Shown piece by piece: positions 51,493-59,797 of a DNA stretch of 64,000 nucleotides (the stretch's first letter is position 1; each line of letters opens with the position of its first letter). The notes under the pieces were generated by a model that saw nothing but the letters and a program-made list of their open reading frames with translations, ran no database searches and had not been told where the DNA came from. Made by a program: the position numbers and the translations under genes. Origin of the DNA: Streptomyces sp. NBC_00433 (lineage in GTDB: Bacteria > Actinomycetota > Actinomycetes > Streptomycetales > Streptomycetaceae); contig CP107926.1 in the NCBI GenBank assembly GCA_036015235.1, forward strand, positions 5,723,501 to 5,787,500, given 5' to 3'.

Positions 51493-52414
51493 CCGGCACG
51501 ACCTCGACGCGGGGGAGCAGGTCGGCGTAGGCGGCCGGGTCGTATTCGCCGGCCGCCGGGGCCAGGACGGTCGCCGCCGACAGGGCGACCGCGCGGGCCA
51601 GCCTGGCCGGCCAGGGCAGGCCTTCGGCGTGGCCGGACAGCAGGCCCGCGACGGCGGAGTCGCCGGCGCCGGTGGGATTGCCGGTCAGCCTGACCGGCGG
51701 GACGGCCCGCCAGCCGCCGTCCTCGGCCACGACGACCATGCCGTCGGGGCCCAGCGACGCCGCCACCGCCCGCGCCCCGCGCCTGCGGGCGTCCCGCGCG
51801 GCCCGCTCGGGCTCGGCGAAGCCGGTGAGGCCGGCCAGCTCGCCGGCGTTCGGCTTGAGCAGGTCGGGCCGCGCGGCCAGGCCGCGCCGCAGCGCCGGTC
51901 CCTCGGCGTCCAGCAGTACGTACACGCCCGCGGCGCGGGCCTCGCGTATCAGCTCCGCATACGCCCCGATCGGCACGCCGGGCGGCAGGCTGCCGCACAG
52001 CGCGACGGCGTCGGCGCCGGCCAGCACCTCGCGGTAGGCGGTGAGCAGGGCCTGCCACTCTCCCGGGCTGACGGTGGGACCCGGCTCGTTGAACTGCGTG
52101 GCCCCGCGCCCCCTCCCGTCCACCACCCCGACGGTGCGGCGCGTCTTCCCGGCGATCGGCACGAGTGCGTCCGTGAGGCGCCCGGCATACTCCCCTGCGG
52201 CCAACTGCCGCCGCACCTCGTCCCCCGCCGGCCCCCCGGCGAACCCGGTCACGGTGACCGGATGCCCGAGCGCGGCCAGCACGCGCCCCACGTTGAGCCC
52301 CTTGCCCCCCGGCCGCTCGACAGCCTCCACCACCCGATGCGATGCCTGCGGCACCAGGGCGGGCACGCGATAGGTGACGTCCAACGCGACGTTGAGCGTG
52401 ACAGTGATGATCAC
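51482..52414 (-). CDS. PfkB-family sugar kinase (1-phosphofructokinase/LacC-like)
   Basis: A 310-residue ribokinase-family protein. The N-terminal MIITVTLNVALDVTYRVP and PGGKGLNVGRVLAALG place it with 1-phosphofructokinase and tagatose-6-phosphate kinase. LKPNAGELAGLTG and GNPTGAGDSAVAGLLSG contain the ATP site and catalytic Asp. The substrate is uncertain; its neighbourhood with nagA and a ROK kinase suggests amino-sugar or hexose-phosphate metabolism. The GTG at 52414 is required to keep the VIITVTLN start. Confidence 0.87.
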   Translation of the reverse strand: MIITVTLNVALDVTYRVPALVPQASHRVVEAVERPGGKGLNVGRVLAALGHPVTVTGFAGGPAGDEVRRQLAAGEYAGRLTDALVPIAGKTRRTVGVVDGRGRGATQFNEPGPTVSPGEWQALLTAYREVLAGADAVALCGSLPPGVPIGAYAELIREARAAGVYVLLDAEGPALRRGLAARPDLLKPNAGELAGLTGFAEPERAARDARRRGARAVAASLGPDGMVVVAEDGGWRAVPPVRLTGNPTGAGDSAVAGLLSGHAEGLPWPARLARAVALSAATVLAPAAGEYDPAAYADLLPRVEVVPATS

Positions 52415-52439
52415 CCCCCGATCATCCCAGCCCTTCCGC

Positions 52440-52690
52440 CCCGGCGGCGACGCCCAGCCCTCCACCGGCCGGTGGTCCGGGCGCGGCAGGAAGTGCCGCT
52501 TTCGCCCGGCGGCGACGTGCCGCTTGTCGTGGGCTGGTCGCGCCGTTCCCCGCGCCCCTGGTGGGCACCGCCTGCCGCGTAGGGCAAGCCATGAGGGGCG
52601 CGGGGCTGTGTCTGGTCTGCGGCCGGCGCCGCGTGGGCGCGACCGGCCCACACACCGGTGGGGGGTCGGGGGCGGGCCGTAGAGGCTCCT
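52440..52690. repeat. Intergenic repeat block 6
   Basis: Between nagA and the kinase gene lie CCACCGGCCGGTGGTCCG near 52461, CGCGCCGTTCCCCGCGCCCC near 52537, and a degenerate inverted GGGGCGCGGGG near 52596. No 31-bp module and no gene are seen in the 318-bp gap. Confidence 0.7.
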
Positions 52691-52732
52691 CGGGGTGGGG
52701 GCCCGCGCCGGGAGGGGGCGCACCACGTGGCG

Positions 52733-53893
52733 TCAGGGGCGGATGACCCACTCGCCTTGGCGCATCACGCCCACCACGTCGTACGCCTCGTCCAGGACGA
52801 CGAGATCCGCGTCCTTGCCCGGCTCCAGGGAGCCGACCCGGTCGGCAAGCCCGATCAACCGCGCCGGGTTCGTGGAAACCGCGCGGACCGTGTCGGTCAG
52901 GGAGAGGCCGTCGAGGGTGACCGCGCGCTTGAAGGCGGTGTCCATCGTCAGGGTGGAGCCGGCGATGGAGCCGCCTTCGACGAGGCGGGCGACGCCTTCG
53001 AGGACCTCGACCTTGAGCGGGCCGAGGTCGTAGAGGCCGTCGCCGAAGCCGGCCGCGTCCATCGCGTCGGTGATGAAGGCGACGCGGCCGGCGCCCGCGG
53101 TGCCGAAGGCGAGTTCGAGGACGGAGGGGTGCAGATGGGTGCCGTCGTTGATGAGTTCGACGGTGACCCGCTCGTCTTCGAGGAGCGCCGCGATCGGCCC
53201 GGGGGCCCGGTGGCCGAGCGGCGGCATCGCGTTGAAGAGGTGGGTGGCGACGCTCGCCCCCGCCTCGATGGCCTCCAGCGTCTGCTCGTACGTGGCGTCG
53301 GTGTGCCCGATCGCGGCGATCACACCGAGTTCGGCGAGCAGGCGTACGGAGTCGATGCCGCCGGGCAGTTCGGCCGCGAGGGTGACCATCTTCGCGGCAC
53401 CGCGCCCCGCTTCGACGAGCTTGCGCACGTCGGCCGGGTCGGGGTGCCGCAGCAGGCCCTCGTCGTGGGCGCCTTTGCGGCAGGGGGAGATGAACGGGCC
53501 CTCGTAGTGGATGCCGGCGAGTTCGCCCTGCTCCACGAGTTCGGACAGCAGCCCGGCCTGCCGGACCAGCGCGTCCATCGTCTCGGTGACAGTGGAGGCG
53601 ACCAGCGTGGTCGTACCGTGCTCGCGGTGGGTGCGCACCCCGGTGAGGACGTCTTCCGCGGTGCCGGAGGTGAAGGACGCGCCGCCGCCGCCGTGGTTGT
53701 GGATGTCGACGAAGCCGGGGACGACGGTGTGGCCCGCGGACAGGCCGACGACGACGTCGTCGGGCAGCGGCCCGGTCTCCGCGGCGATGCGCGAGCCCTC
53801 GACCGCGACCCGGCCGCCTTCCACCACGCCCGAGGGCAGGACCACACGGGCCCCCGCGAGCACCGTGCGCTGCGTTGTCGTTACGGGGGCCAT
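52733..53893 (-). CDS. nagA: N-acetylglucosamine-6-phosphate deacetylase
   Basis: This 386-residue amidohydrolase converts GlcNAc-6-P to GlcN-6-P. The metal motif HNH lies in VVPGFVDIHNHGGGGASF, HYEGPFISP carries the conserved Glu, IGHTDATYEQTLEAIEAGA follows, and the catalytic Asp lies in AFITDAMDAAG. Its ATG overlaps the ROK kinase stop (TGATG). The two-gene operon corresponds to nagKA in Streptomyces, controlled by DasR. Confidence 0.95.
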   Translation of the reverse strand: MAPVTTTQRTVLAGARVVLPSGVVEGGRVAVEGSRIAAETGPLPDDVVVGLSAGHTVVPGFVDIHNHGGGGASFTSGTAEDVLTGVRTHREHGTTTLVASTVTETMDALVRQAGLLSELVEQGELAGIHYEGPFISPCRKGAHDEGLLRHPDPADVRKLVEAGRGAAKMVTLAAELPGGIDSVRLLAELGVIAAIGHTDATYEQTLEAIEAGASVATHLFNAMPPLGHRAPGPIAALLEDERVTVELINDGTHLHPSVLELAFGTAGAGRVAFITDAMDAAGFGDGLYDLGPLKVEVLEGVARLVEGGSIAGSTLTMDTAFKRAVTLDGLSLTDTVRAVSTNPARLIGLADRVGSLEPGKDADLVVLDEAYDVVGVMRQGEWVIRP

Positions 53894-54825
53894 CAGGCGG
53901 ATACCTCCACGGAGAGTAGATCCCAGGCGAGCAGGCCGGCGCCCAGGCATCCAGCGGTGTCGCCCAGGGCGGCGGGGACGATGAGGGGGAGCTTCTGGAA
54001 GGTCGTGCGCGCCTCGACGGCCGCCCGCAGCGGGCCGAAGAGGGTGTCGCCGGCTTCCGCGAGGCCGCCGCCGATGATGAGCACCCGGGGGTCGAGCAGG
54101 GTGATGCCGGTGACCAGGCCGGCGGCCAGCGCGTCGAGCGCGTCCCGCCAGACCTCGATGGCGCGCGGGTCGCCGGCCTCGACGGCGCGGGCGCAGTCCG
54201 CCGCGTCGGCGGCGGGGCCGCCGCCGGCCGCGGCCCAGGCGCGGGAGACGGCGGCGGCGGAGGCCAGCACTTCCATGCAGCCGTGCTGCCCGCAGCCGCA
54301 TTCGGGGCCGCCGGGCCGTACGACGACGTGGCCGAGTTCGCCGGCGCAGCCGTGCGCGCCCGCCTCGATGCGGCCTTCGACGCCGATGGCGCCGGCGATG
54401 CCGGTGCCCAGCGCCAGGAAGAGGAAGCGGTCGGTGCCGCGCCCGGCGCCGATCCGGCCCTCGGCGAGACCGCCGGTGCGCACGTCGTGGCCCAGGGCGA
54501 CGGGGATGCCGTCGAGCCGCTCGGACAGCAGCGCCCGCAGCGGGACGTCCTTCCAGCCGAGGTTGGCGGCGTAGGCGGCGATGCCGTTGACGTCGTCCAC
54601 GATGCCGGGGACGGCGACGCCCGCGGCCGCGGCCGCCTCGCCGTGCTCCCGTATCCCGTGGGCGCGCAGGTCCGCGGCGAAGTCCAGGATCGCGGTCACG
54701 ACGGCGTCCGGGCCGCGCTCCCTGCCGGTGGGCCTGCGGTCCTCGTGCAGCAGGGTGCCGTCGGCTGCGACCAGGGCTGCCTTCATCCCGGTGCCGCCCA
54801 CATCAAGGGCGATGACATGTCTCAC
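53893..54825 (-). CDS. nagK: ROK-family kinase, probable N-acetylglucosamine kinase
   Basis: A 310-residue ROK kinase. ATP binding is through ALDVGGTGMKAALV near the N terminus, the sugar site is near GHDVRTGGLAEG, and the zinc motif is CGCGQHGCMEVLAS. GLVTGITLLDPRVLIIGGG lies late. By position with nagA and by a DasR-type operator, the substrate is probably GlcNAc, although glucokinase activity cannot be excluded from sequence. The GTG at 54825 is 29 bp after the operator. Confidence 0.88.
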   Translation of the reverse strand: MRHVIALDVGGTGMKAALVAADGTLLHEDRRPTGRERGPDAVVTAILDFAADLRAHGIREHGEAAAAAGVAVPGIVDDVNGIAAYAANLGWKDVPLRALLSERLDGIPVALGHDVRTGGLAEGRIGAGRGTDRFLFLALGTGIAGAIGVEGRIEAGAHGCAGELGHVVVRPGGPECGCGQHGCMEVLASAAAVSRAWAAAGGGPAADAADCARAVEAGDPRAIEVWRDALDALAAGLVTGITLLDPRVLIIGGGLAEAGDTLFGPLRAAVEARTTFQKLPLIVPAALGDTAGCLGAGLLAWDLLSVEVSA

Positions 54826-54853
54826 GGGGGACAGTCTCGCGGGTAACCCCACT

Positions 54854-54869
54854 AAAGGTCTAGTCCACT
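54854..54869. promoter_or_regulatory. DasR-responsive element (dre)
   Basis: AAAGGTCTAGTCCACT matches the AGTGGTCTAGACCACT dre at 13 of 16 positions and keeps the GGTCTAG core. It lies 29 bp before the nagK start. DasR is released by glucosamine-6-phosphate, the product of NagA, giving feedback induction. Confidence 0.8.
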
Positions 54870-54946
54870 CATGGAGGAAGATCGGTCGCGTCCCCGCCCG
54901 CCGGCAGCGGCAAGGTAGCCCCACCCGCTGAACGGCGGATTCCGGT

Positions 54947-54962
54947 AGTGGTGTAGATCTTG
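54947..54962. promoter_or_regulatory. Weak dre-like site before the solute-binding protein
   Basis: AGTGGTGTAGATCTTG matches the dre consensus at 11 of 16 positions; the left half is intact (AGTGGT) and the right half is degraded. It lies 66 bp before the lipoprotein gene. Confidence 0.3.
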
Positions 54963-55027
54963 GGTGAACCTGTGGGGAAGACTCTGCGCTTCCGCGGACA
55001 ATCCACCCTCGAAGGCGGTAATTCGGC

Positions 55028-56308
55028 ATGAGCGTGCGGCGACGAAGACTCGTCAGCTTGATGGCGGCCGGACTCGGTGCGGTCCTGGCCGCGAGCGTCC
55101 TCAGCGGCTGCGGCGCGGCGTCGGCGGGCAGCAAGCACGTCACCCTGCACCTGGTCGCGGCGGACTACGGCGACCCGAAGACGGGCAACAGCTCGACGGC
55201 GTACTGGAACGACCTCGTCAGGTCCTTCGAGCAGAAGAACCCGGACATCACGGTCGACGTCCAGGTCGTCGACTGGGACCACGTGGACGACAAGGTCAGC
55301 GCGATGGTCAAGGCGGGCAAGGCCCCCGACCTGGCACAGATCGGCTCCTACGCCGACTACGCCGCCAAGGGCCTGCTCTACAGCGCCGACGACATCTTCA
55401 CGGTCAGCATGCAGGCCGACTTCATCCCGTCGCTGGTCAAGGCCGGCTCCGTCAACCGGGTGCAGTACGGCATACCGTGGGCGTCCAGCTCGCGGCTCTT
55501 CTTCTACAACAAGGCCCTCTTCAAGGACGCCGGCATCAAGCACCCGCCGACCACCTGGGCGGAGCTCGCGCACGACGCGTCCAAGCTCAAGGACGACGGC
55601 GTCAAGGTGCCGTACGGGCTGCCGCTCGGTCCGGAGGAGGCGCAGGCCGAGTCCTTGATGTGGATGCTCGGCGCGGGCGGCAACTACACCGACGCGGTCG
55701 GCGGCTACAGCTTCGGCTCCAACGAGAACATCGCCGCCTTCACCTGGCTGAAGGACAACCTCGTCGCGAAGGGCCTCACCGGCCCCGGCGACCCGGCGAC
55801 CACCAACCGCCGCACCGTCTTCGCCGACTTCCTGGCCGGCAAGGCCGGCATGATCAACGGCCACCCCACGCTGCTCGCCCAGGCCAAGGCCGCGCACATC
55901 GACGTCGGTGTCGCCGCACTGCCCGGCCAGCACGGCGCCCTGGCCGATACGCTCGGCGTGGCCGACTGGATGATGGCCTTCAAGCAGAAGGACGACCACC
56001 TCGCGGCGGACAGCGCCTTCCTGCGGTACGTCTACAGCTCGGACAATTCGCTGCGCTTCCTGGACCAGTACGGCCTGCTGCCGGTGACCACGAGCGCGTC
56101 GCAGGCGATGGAGCGCAACCCCAAGGACAAGGACATGCTGCAGTTCCTGGACCGGCTGCCCGAGGCGGCCTTCTACCCGGTCAACAAGACGTCCTGGGGC
56201 GCGGTCAGCGACCAGGTGAAGAAGTCGATCGGCGCGGCCGTCCACGGCTCTCCCGCGCAAGTCCTCAGCACATTGCAGCGGTTCGGTGTGGCGCAGGGCG
56301 GGAACTAG
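55028..56308 (+). CDS. Sugar-type ABC transporter solute-binding lipoprotein
   Basis: A 426-residue lipoprotein. The signal peptide ends in a lipobox LSGC near residue 27. The mature part has the family 1 binding-protein signature (ITVDVQVVDWDHVDDKVSAM) and PYGLPLGPEEAQAESLMWML. Such proteins deliver oligosaccharides or amino sugars to ABC permeases. No permease genes follow, so it is an orphan. It may use distant permeases and a shared ATPase such as the one at 24030. It diverges from nagK. Confidence 0.88.
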   Translation: MSVRRRRLVSLMAAGLGAVLAASVLSGCGAASAGSKHVTLHLVAADYGDPKTGNSSTAYWNDLVRSFEQKNPDITVDVQVVDWDHVDDKVSAMVKAGKAPDLAQIGSYADYAAKGLLYSADDIFTVSMQADFIPSLVKAGSVNRVQYGIPWASSSRLFFYNKALFKDAGIKHPPTTWAELAHDASKLKDDGVKVPYGLPLGPEEAQAESLMWMLGAGGNYTDAVGGYSFGSNENIAAFTWLKDNLVAKGLTGPGDPATTNRRTVFADFLAGKAGMINGHPTLLAQAKAAHIDVGVAALPGQHGALADTLGVADWMMAFKQKDDHLAADSAFLRYVYSSDNSLRFLDQYGLLPVTTSASQAMERNPKDKDMLQFLDRLPEAAFYPVNKTSWGAVSDQVKKSIGAAVHGSPAQVLSTLQRFGVAQGGN

Positions 56309-56315
56309 CCCTTTC

Positions 56316-56549
56316 GTGAGCGAGTCCGAGCTGTCGCAGCGGGACCGGGACATCCTGGACTTCGCGTCCAGGTCCTGGACCGGTCCCGGCGCGCGCGACC
56401 GCGCCATCCGCGAGCGCCTCGCGATCTCGCCGACGGCCTATCTTCAAATCCTCAACGCCCTCCTGGACGACCCCCGCGCCCTCGCGTACGCCCCCGCCAC
56501 GATCAACCGCCTCCGCGCAGCCCGCACCACCCGCCGCGCGCAGCGCTGA
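56316..56549 (+). CDS. DUF3263 small protein
   Basis: This 77-residue protein matches DUF3263 over its length: ELSQRDRDILDFASRSWTGP, then IRERLAISPTAYLQILNALL and a basic tail. It looks like a helix-turn-helix-type DNA-binding domain related to sigma region 4 folds. The GTG at 56316 is 8 bp after the lipoprotein stop, so co-transcription is likely. Role unknown. Confidence 0.85.
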   Translation: MSESELSQRDRDILDFASRSWTGPGARDRAIRERLAISPTAYLQILNALLDDPRALAYAPATINRLRAARTTRRAQR

Positions 56550-56564
56550 CAGGGTCCCCCCGCC

Positions 56565-56850
56565 CAGCCCCGTCCTGCGGTCCCGGGACCTTTCCCCGGT
56601 GGGGGCTGGTCGCGCAGTTCCCCGCGCCCCTTTGGGCCTGCGCCCTCCTGCGCCCAGCGTTTGCCCCTGCCAGGGGCTCTGCGCAGAGGGCACGCGTTTT
56701 TCAGGGGCGCGGGGAACTGCGCGCCCCGCCGACGAGGCGGGAAAGATGCGAACGCCACCGCAAGTGGCAATCACCCAGGGGCGCGGGGAACTGCGCGCGC
56801 AGCCACGACGGCGGGGCAGGGCGGCGGGCCACCGCGAGTGGCACCACCGC
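56565..56850. repeat. Intergenic repeat block 7
   Basis: CGCGCAGTTCCCCGCGCCCC lies near 56612. The uninterrupted GGGGCGCGGGGAACTGCGCG site occurs twice, near 56704 and 56782. CGCCACCGCAAGTGGCAATC lies near 56754 and CCACCGCGAGTGGC near 56830. There is no 31-bp module here, so this block shows the empty form of the nested site. No gene is seen between 56550 and 56910. Confidence 0.82.
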
Positions 56851-56910
56851 TCCGGAGGAGAAACCGTGCGCCGGGCGTGCGCCCGGAAGCACGGCGGTAA
56901 GGTCGAACCC

Positions 56911-57768
56911 ATGGCTTCCGCGGAGATCCCGACGCCCACCACCCCCGAGGGCAAAGAAGGCCTCGCCACCCTGCTGGCGCAGCCACACCGCGCGGTCGTC
57001 GCGCTCGATTTCGACGGCACGCTGGCCCCGATCGTGGCGGACCCCGAGCAGGCCCGCGCCCACCCGGGCGCGGTCCCGGCGCTGGCCCGGCTCGCGCCGC
57101 ACGTCGCGGCGGTGGCGGTCGTGACCGGCCGCCCCGCCGGCGTGGCGGTGCGATACGGCGGCTTCGCCGGTGTGGCCGCCCTCGACCACCTGGTCGTCCT
57201 GGGCCATTACGGCGCGGAGCGCTGGGACGCGCACACGGCGGAGATGCACAATGCCGGGGCGCATCCCGGCGTGACGGCGGTCCGCGCGGAGCTGCCCGGC
57301 TTCCTGGACCGCAACGGCGCCTGGCACGGCACCTGGATCGAGGACAAGGGCGGCCGTGCGGTGGCGGTGCACACCCGCCGCGCCGAGGACCCGGACGCCG
57401 CCTTCGAGGCGCTGCGCACCCCGTTGTCCGAACTGGCCGCACACCACGGCCTGGTGGTCGAGCCGGGCCGCTATGTCCTGGAGCTGCGCCCGCCGGGCGT
57501 GGACAAGGGCGTGGCGCTGGCGGCGTATCTGCGCGAGGTCGACGCGGGCTGCGTCCTCTACGGCGGTGACGACCTGGGCGACCTGGCCGCCTTCGCGGCG
57601 GTGCAGGAGCTGCGCAAGGAGGGCCTGCCCGGCCTGCTGGTGGCCAGCGCGGGCGCCCCCGACTCGCCCGAGGAGCTGACCTCGCAGGCCGACCTGATCG
57701 TCCCGGGCCCGGCGGGCGTGGTGGCCCTGCTCGACGCCCTGGCCGACGCGATCACCGAGGAGCCCTAG
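56911..57768 (+). CDS. otsB: Trehalose-6-phosphate phosphatase
   Basis: A 285-residue HAD-family phosphatase that releases trehalose from trehalose-6-P. Motif I is VALDFDGTLAPIV, motif II is VVTGR, and GGDDLGDLAAF is the acidic motif IV. GHYGAERWD and DKGVAL match OtsB. It converges with otsA and the two stops share one CTAG, a 4-bp overlap. Confidence 0.93.
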   Translation: MASAEIPTPTTPEGKEGLATLLAQPHRAVVALDFDGTLAPIVADPEQARAHPGAVPALARLAPHVAAVAVVTGRPAGVAVRYGGFAGVAALDHLVVLGHYGAERWDAHTAEMHNAGAHPGVTAVRAELPGFLDRNGAWHGTWIEDKGGRAVAVHTRRAEDPDAAFEALRTPLSELAAHHGLVVEPGRYVLELRPPGVDKGVALAAYLREVDAGCVLYGGDDLGDLAAFAAVQELRKEGLPGLLVASAGAPDSPEELTSQADLIVPGPAGVVALLDALADAITEEP

Positions 57769-57795
57769 GAGCCCTGGGAGCCCTGGGAGCCCTGG
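57760..57795. repeat. Four tandem 9-bp repeats spanning both ots stop codons
   Basis: GAGCCCTAG (57760-57768) is followed by three GAGCCCTGG units. The first unit carries both stop codons; the others encode the GSQ-type tail of otsA on the minus strand. Confidence 0.9.
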
Positions 57796-59216
57796 GCGTC
57801 CAGCGCGCCGAGCTGGTCGAGGAACCACTGGGTCGGCGGGAGCGCGGTGGCCGCCGCCGCGAGGCGCTTGGTGCGGTCGGCGCGCTCGGCGTCCGGGAGG
57901 GTGAGGGCGGTGTTCAGCGCCTCCGCGGTGGCGCTGACGTCGTAGGGGTTGACGACGATCGCGTCGTCGCCCAGCTCCTCGAAGGCGCCCGCCTCGCGGG
58001 AGAGCACCAGGGCGACGCCGTTGTCGGAGACCACCGGCATCTCCTTGGCGACCAGGTTCATGCCGTCCCTGATGGGGTTGACCAGCGCCACGTCCGCGAG
58101 GCGGTACGCCGCGAGCGAGCGCGCGAAGTCGTCGTCGACCTTGAGCAGCACCGGCTGCCAGTCGGCGGTGCCGAATTCCGCGTTGATCTCGGCGGCGAGC
58201 CGGGCGACCTCCTCGGTGTACTCCCGGTAGACCGTCAGGTCCTGCCGCGAGGGGTAGGCGAACGCCACATGCACCACCCGGCTGCGCCAGCCGGGCCGGT
58301 CGGTGAGCAGCCTGCGGTACGCGTACAGTCCGCGCACGATGTTCTTCGACAGTTCGGTGCGGTCCACCCGGACGATCAGCCGCCGCCCCGGGCCGACCTC
58401 GGCCCGCAGCGTGGCCATCCGCTCGGCCACGTCGTCGCGGTGGGCGCGCTCGCGCAGGAAGTCGGCGTCGGCGCCGAGGCCGTGCACGCCGAGCCTGGTC
58501 GTACGCCCGCGGTGCGTCACCTCGCGGCGGTCCTGCGAGACGGTGGCGCCCAGGACGTCGGCGCAGCAGGCGGCGAAGGCGTCGGCCCAGCGCCGGGTCA
58601 GGAAGGCGGCACGGTCCGACCCGAGGATGCCCTCCAGGAGGGCGACTGCGATGTCGTCGGGCAGCAGCCGGAAATAGTCCGGCGGCGCCCACGGCGTGTG
58701 CGAGAAGTGGCCGATCCGCAGGTCGGGGCGGCGCTCCCGGAGCAACGCGGGGACCAGGGCGAGGTGGTAGTCCTGCACCAGCACGGAGGCGCCGGGCGCG
58801 GCCTCCTCGGCCATGGCGTCGGCGAAGGCCGCATTGTAGGTCTCGTAGGCCGCCCACTGGGTGCGGAAGTCCGCGTCGAAGGCGGGTTCGAGGGGGGTCT
58901 GGTAGAGCATGTGGTGCACGAACCACAGCACGGAATTCGCGATGTCGTTGTAGGCCGCGTGGAAGACGTCCTGATCGACGGCGATCATCCGCGAGCCGGG
59001 CTCGCCGACACCGCGCCGCACGGCCTCCCGGTCGCCCTCGGTGAGCGCGGCGCACACCCACAGGGACGCGCCGTCCGACTCGATGGCGCTCAGCCCGGAC
59101 ACGACCCCGCCGCCCCCGCGTCTGCTGCGCAGCTCGCCGTCGTCGCCGACGCTGTAAGCCACCGGTCCGCGGTTGGACGCGACCAGAATCCGGGCAGCCC
59201 GCGAAGATCCGTCCAT
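57765..59216 (-). CDS. otsA: Trehalose-6-phosphate synthase
   Basis: A 483-residue GT20 glycosyltransferase joining UDP- or GDP-glucose to glucose-6-P. Features include ASNRGPVAYSVGDDGELR at the N terminus, VLVQDYHLALVPALLRERRP, GHFSHTPWAPPDYFRLLP, and the C-terminal NPIRDGMNLVAKEMPVVSDN nucleotide-site segment. The last ten residues (QGSQGSQGS) come from a 9-bp DNA repeat. It faces otsB in convergent orientation, which is unusual for two steps of one pathway. Confidence 0.94.
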   Translation of the reverse strand: MDGSSRAARILVASNRGPVAYSVGDDGELRSRRGGGGVVSGLSAIESDGASLWVCAALTEGDREAVRRGVGEPGSRMIAVDQDVFHAAYNDIANSVLWFVHHMLYQTPLEPAFDADFRTQWAAYETYNAAFADAMAEEAAPGASVLVQDYHLALVPALLRERRPDLRIGHFSHTPWAPPDYFRLLPDDIAVALLEGILGSDRAAFLTRRWADAFAACCADVLGATVSQDRREVTHRGRTTRLGVHGLGADADFLRERAHRDDVAERMATLRAEVGPGRRLIVRVDRTELSKNIVRGLYAYRRLLTDRPGWRSRVVHVAFAYPSRQDLTVYREYTEEVARLAAEINAEFGTADWQPVLLKVDDDFARSLAAYRLADVALVNPIRDGMNLVAKEMPVVSDNGVALVLSREAGAFEELGDDAIVVNPYDVSATAEALNTALTLPDAERADRTKRLAAAATALPPTQWFLDQLGALDAQGSQGSQGS

Positions 59217-59304
59217 GGCCCGAGCCTAGCCACTGCGTTCGGCTCCCAAACATCCCGGCGTGCCCGGGGGCCCTTTTGGCTACAAAAGGCGGCGCCTTAC
59301 CCCC

Positions 59305-59350
59305 GCGCCGCGGCGGCCCTGCGGTGCCCCTTCGCCAGGAGGGTGCCCCT
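59305..59350. repeat. Inverted degenerate copy of the 49-bp unit
   Basis: CGGTGCCCCTTCGCCAGGAG with its upstream GCCGCGGCGGCCC is the reverse-complement form of the 49-bp units at 59580-59776, about 270 bp away. Confidence 0.5.
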
Positions 59351-59353
59351 CAG

Positions 59354-59575
59354 GGGCGCGGGGAACTGCGCGCGCAACCCACCACTCGCCGTCGTGTGGC
59401 GACGGACCGCCACCACTCCAGGGGCGCGTGGGGGCACCCCCACGCGAAGCTCTGGGGGAGAACGGAGCGACCAACCCCCACCGGCGCGCGGGTCGTCACC
59501 GGCCCAAAGGGGCTGTTGCTGTCGAAGACGGACCACCGGCCGGTGGAGGGCTGAGCGCGCAGTTCCCCGCGCCCC
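59354..59575. repeat. Intergenic repeat block 8
   Basis: The uninterrupted site GGGGCGCGGGGAACTGCGCG lies near 59354. A variant 31-bp module with GGGGGCACCCCC in its centre lies at 59429-59459. The GGTCGTCACCGGCCCAAAG / GACCACCGGCCGGTGG module lies at about 59487-59545, and CGCGCAGTTCCCCGCGCCCC near 59557. No gene is seen between otsA and gpgS. Confidence 0.82.
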
Positions 59576-59579
59576 TGGG

Positions 59580-59776
59580 TGGCACCCCCTTGCCGAAGGG
59601 GCACCCCTCAGCCACCGGCGGCCCGCGGAAGCGCACCCCCTGCCGAAGGGACATCGCAGCGCCACCGCGCCCCGCGGATGGGCACCCCCTGCCGAAGGGG
59701 AAGCGCAGGGCCGCCGCGCCCCGCGGATGGGCGCCCCACTGCGGAAGGGGAAGCGCGGAACCGGCGTGCCGCATGG
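59580..59776. repeat. Four tandem units of about 49 bp
   Basis: Units begin near 59581, 59633, 59682 and 59731. Each opens with GCACCCCCTGCCGAAGGGG (a short hairpin) and, in the first three, ends near CCCGCGGATGG. Units 2 and 3 are the most alike. All frames through it give low-complexity peptides. Confidence 0.8.
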
Positions 59777-59797
59777 GGCAGACCCGCCCCGGAGGGG

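Noticed and set aside
56701..59253. An 850-codon minus-strand frame across otsB and otsA
   Set aside because: It is a shadow frame of otsA and antisense to otsB; both of those have complete catalytic motifs.
59580..59776. Tandem 49-bp units as a CRISPR array
   Set aside because: Units are direct, adjoining and differ throughout; there are no constant repeats with unique spacers and no cas genes.
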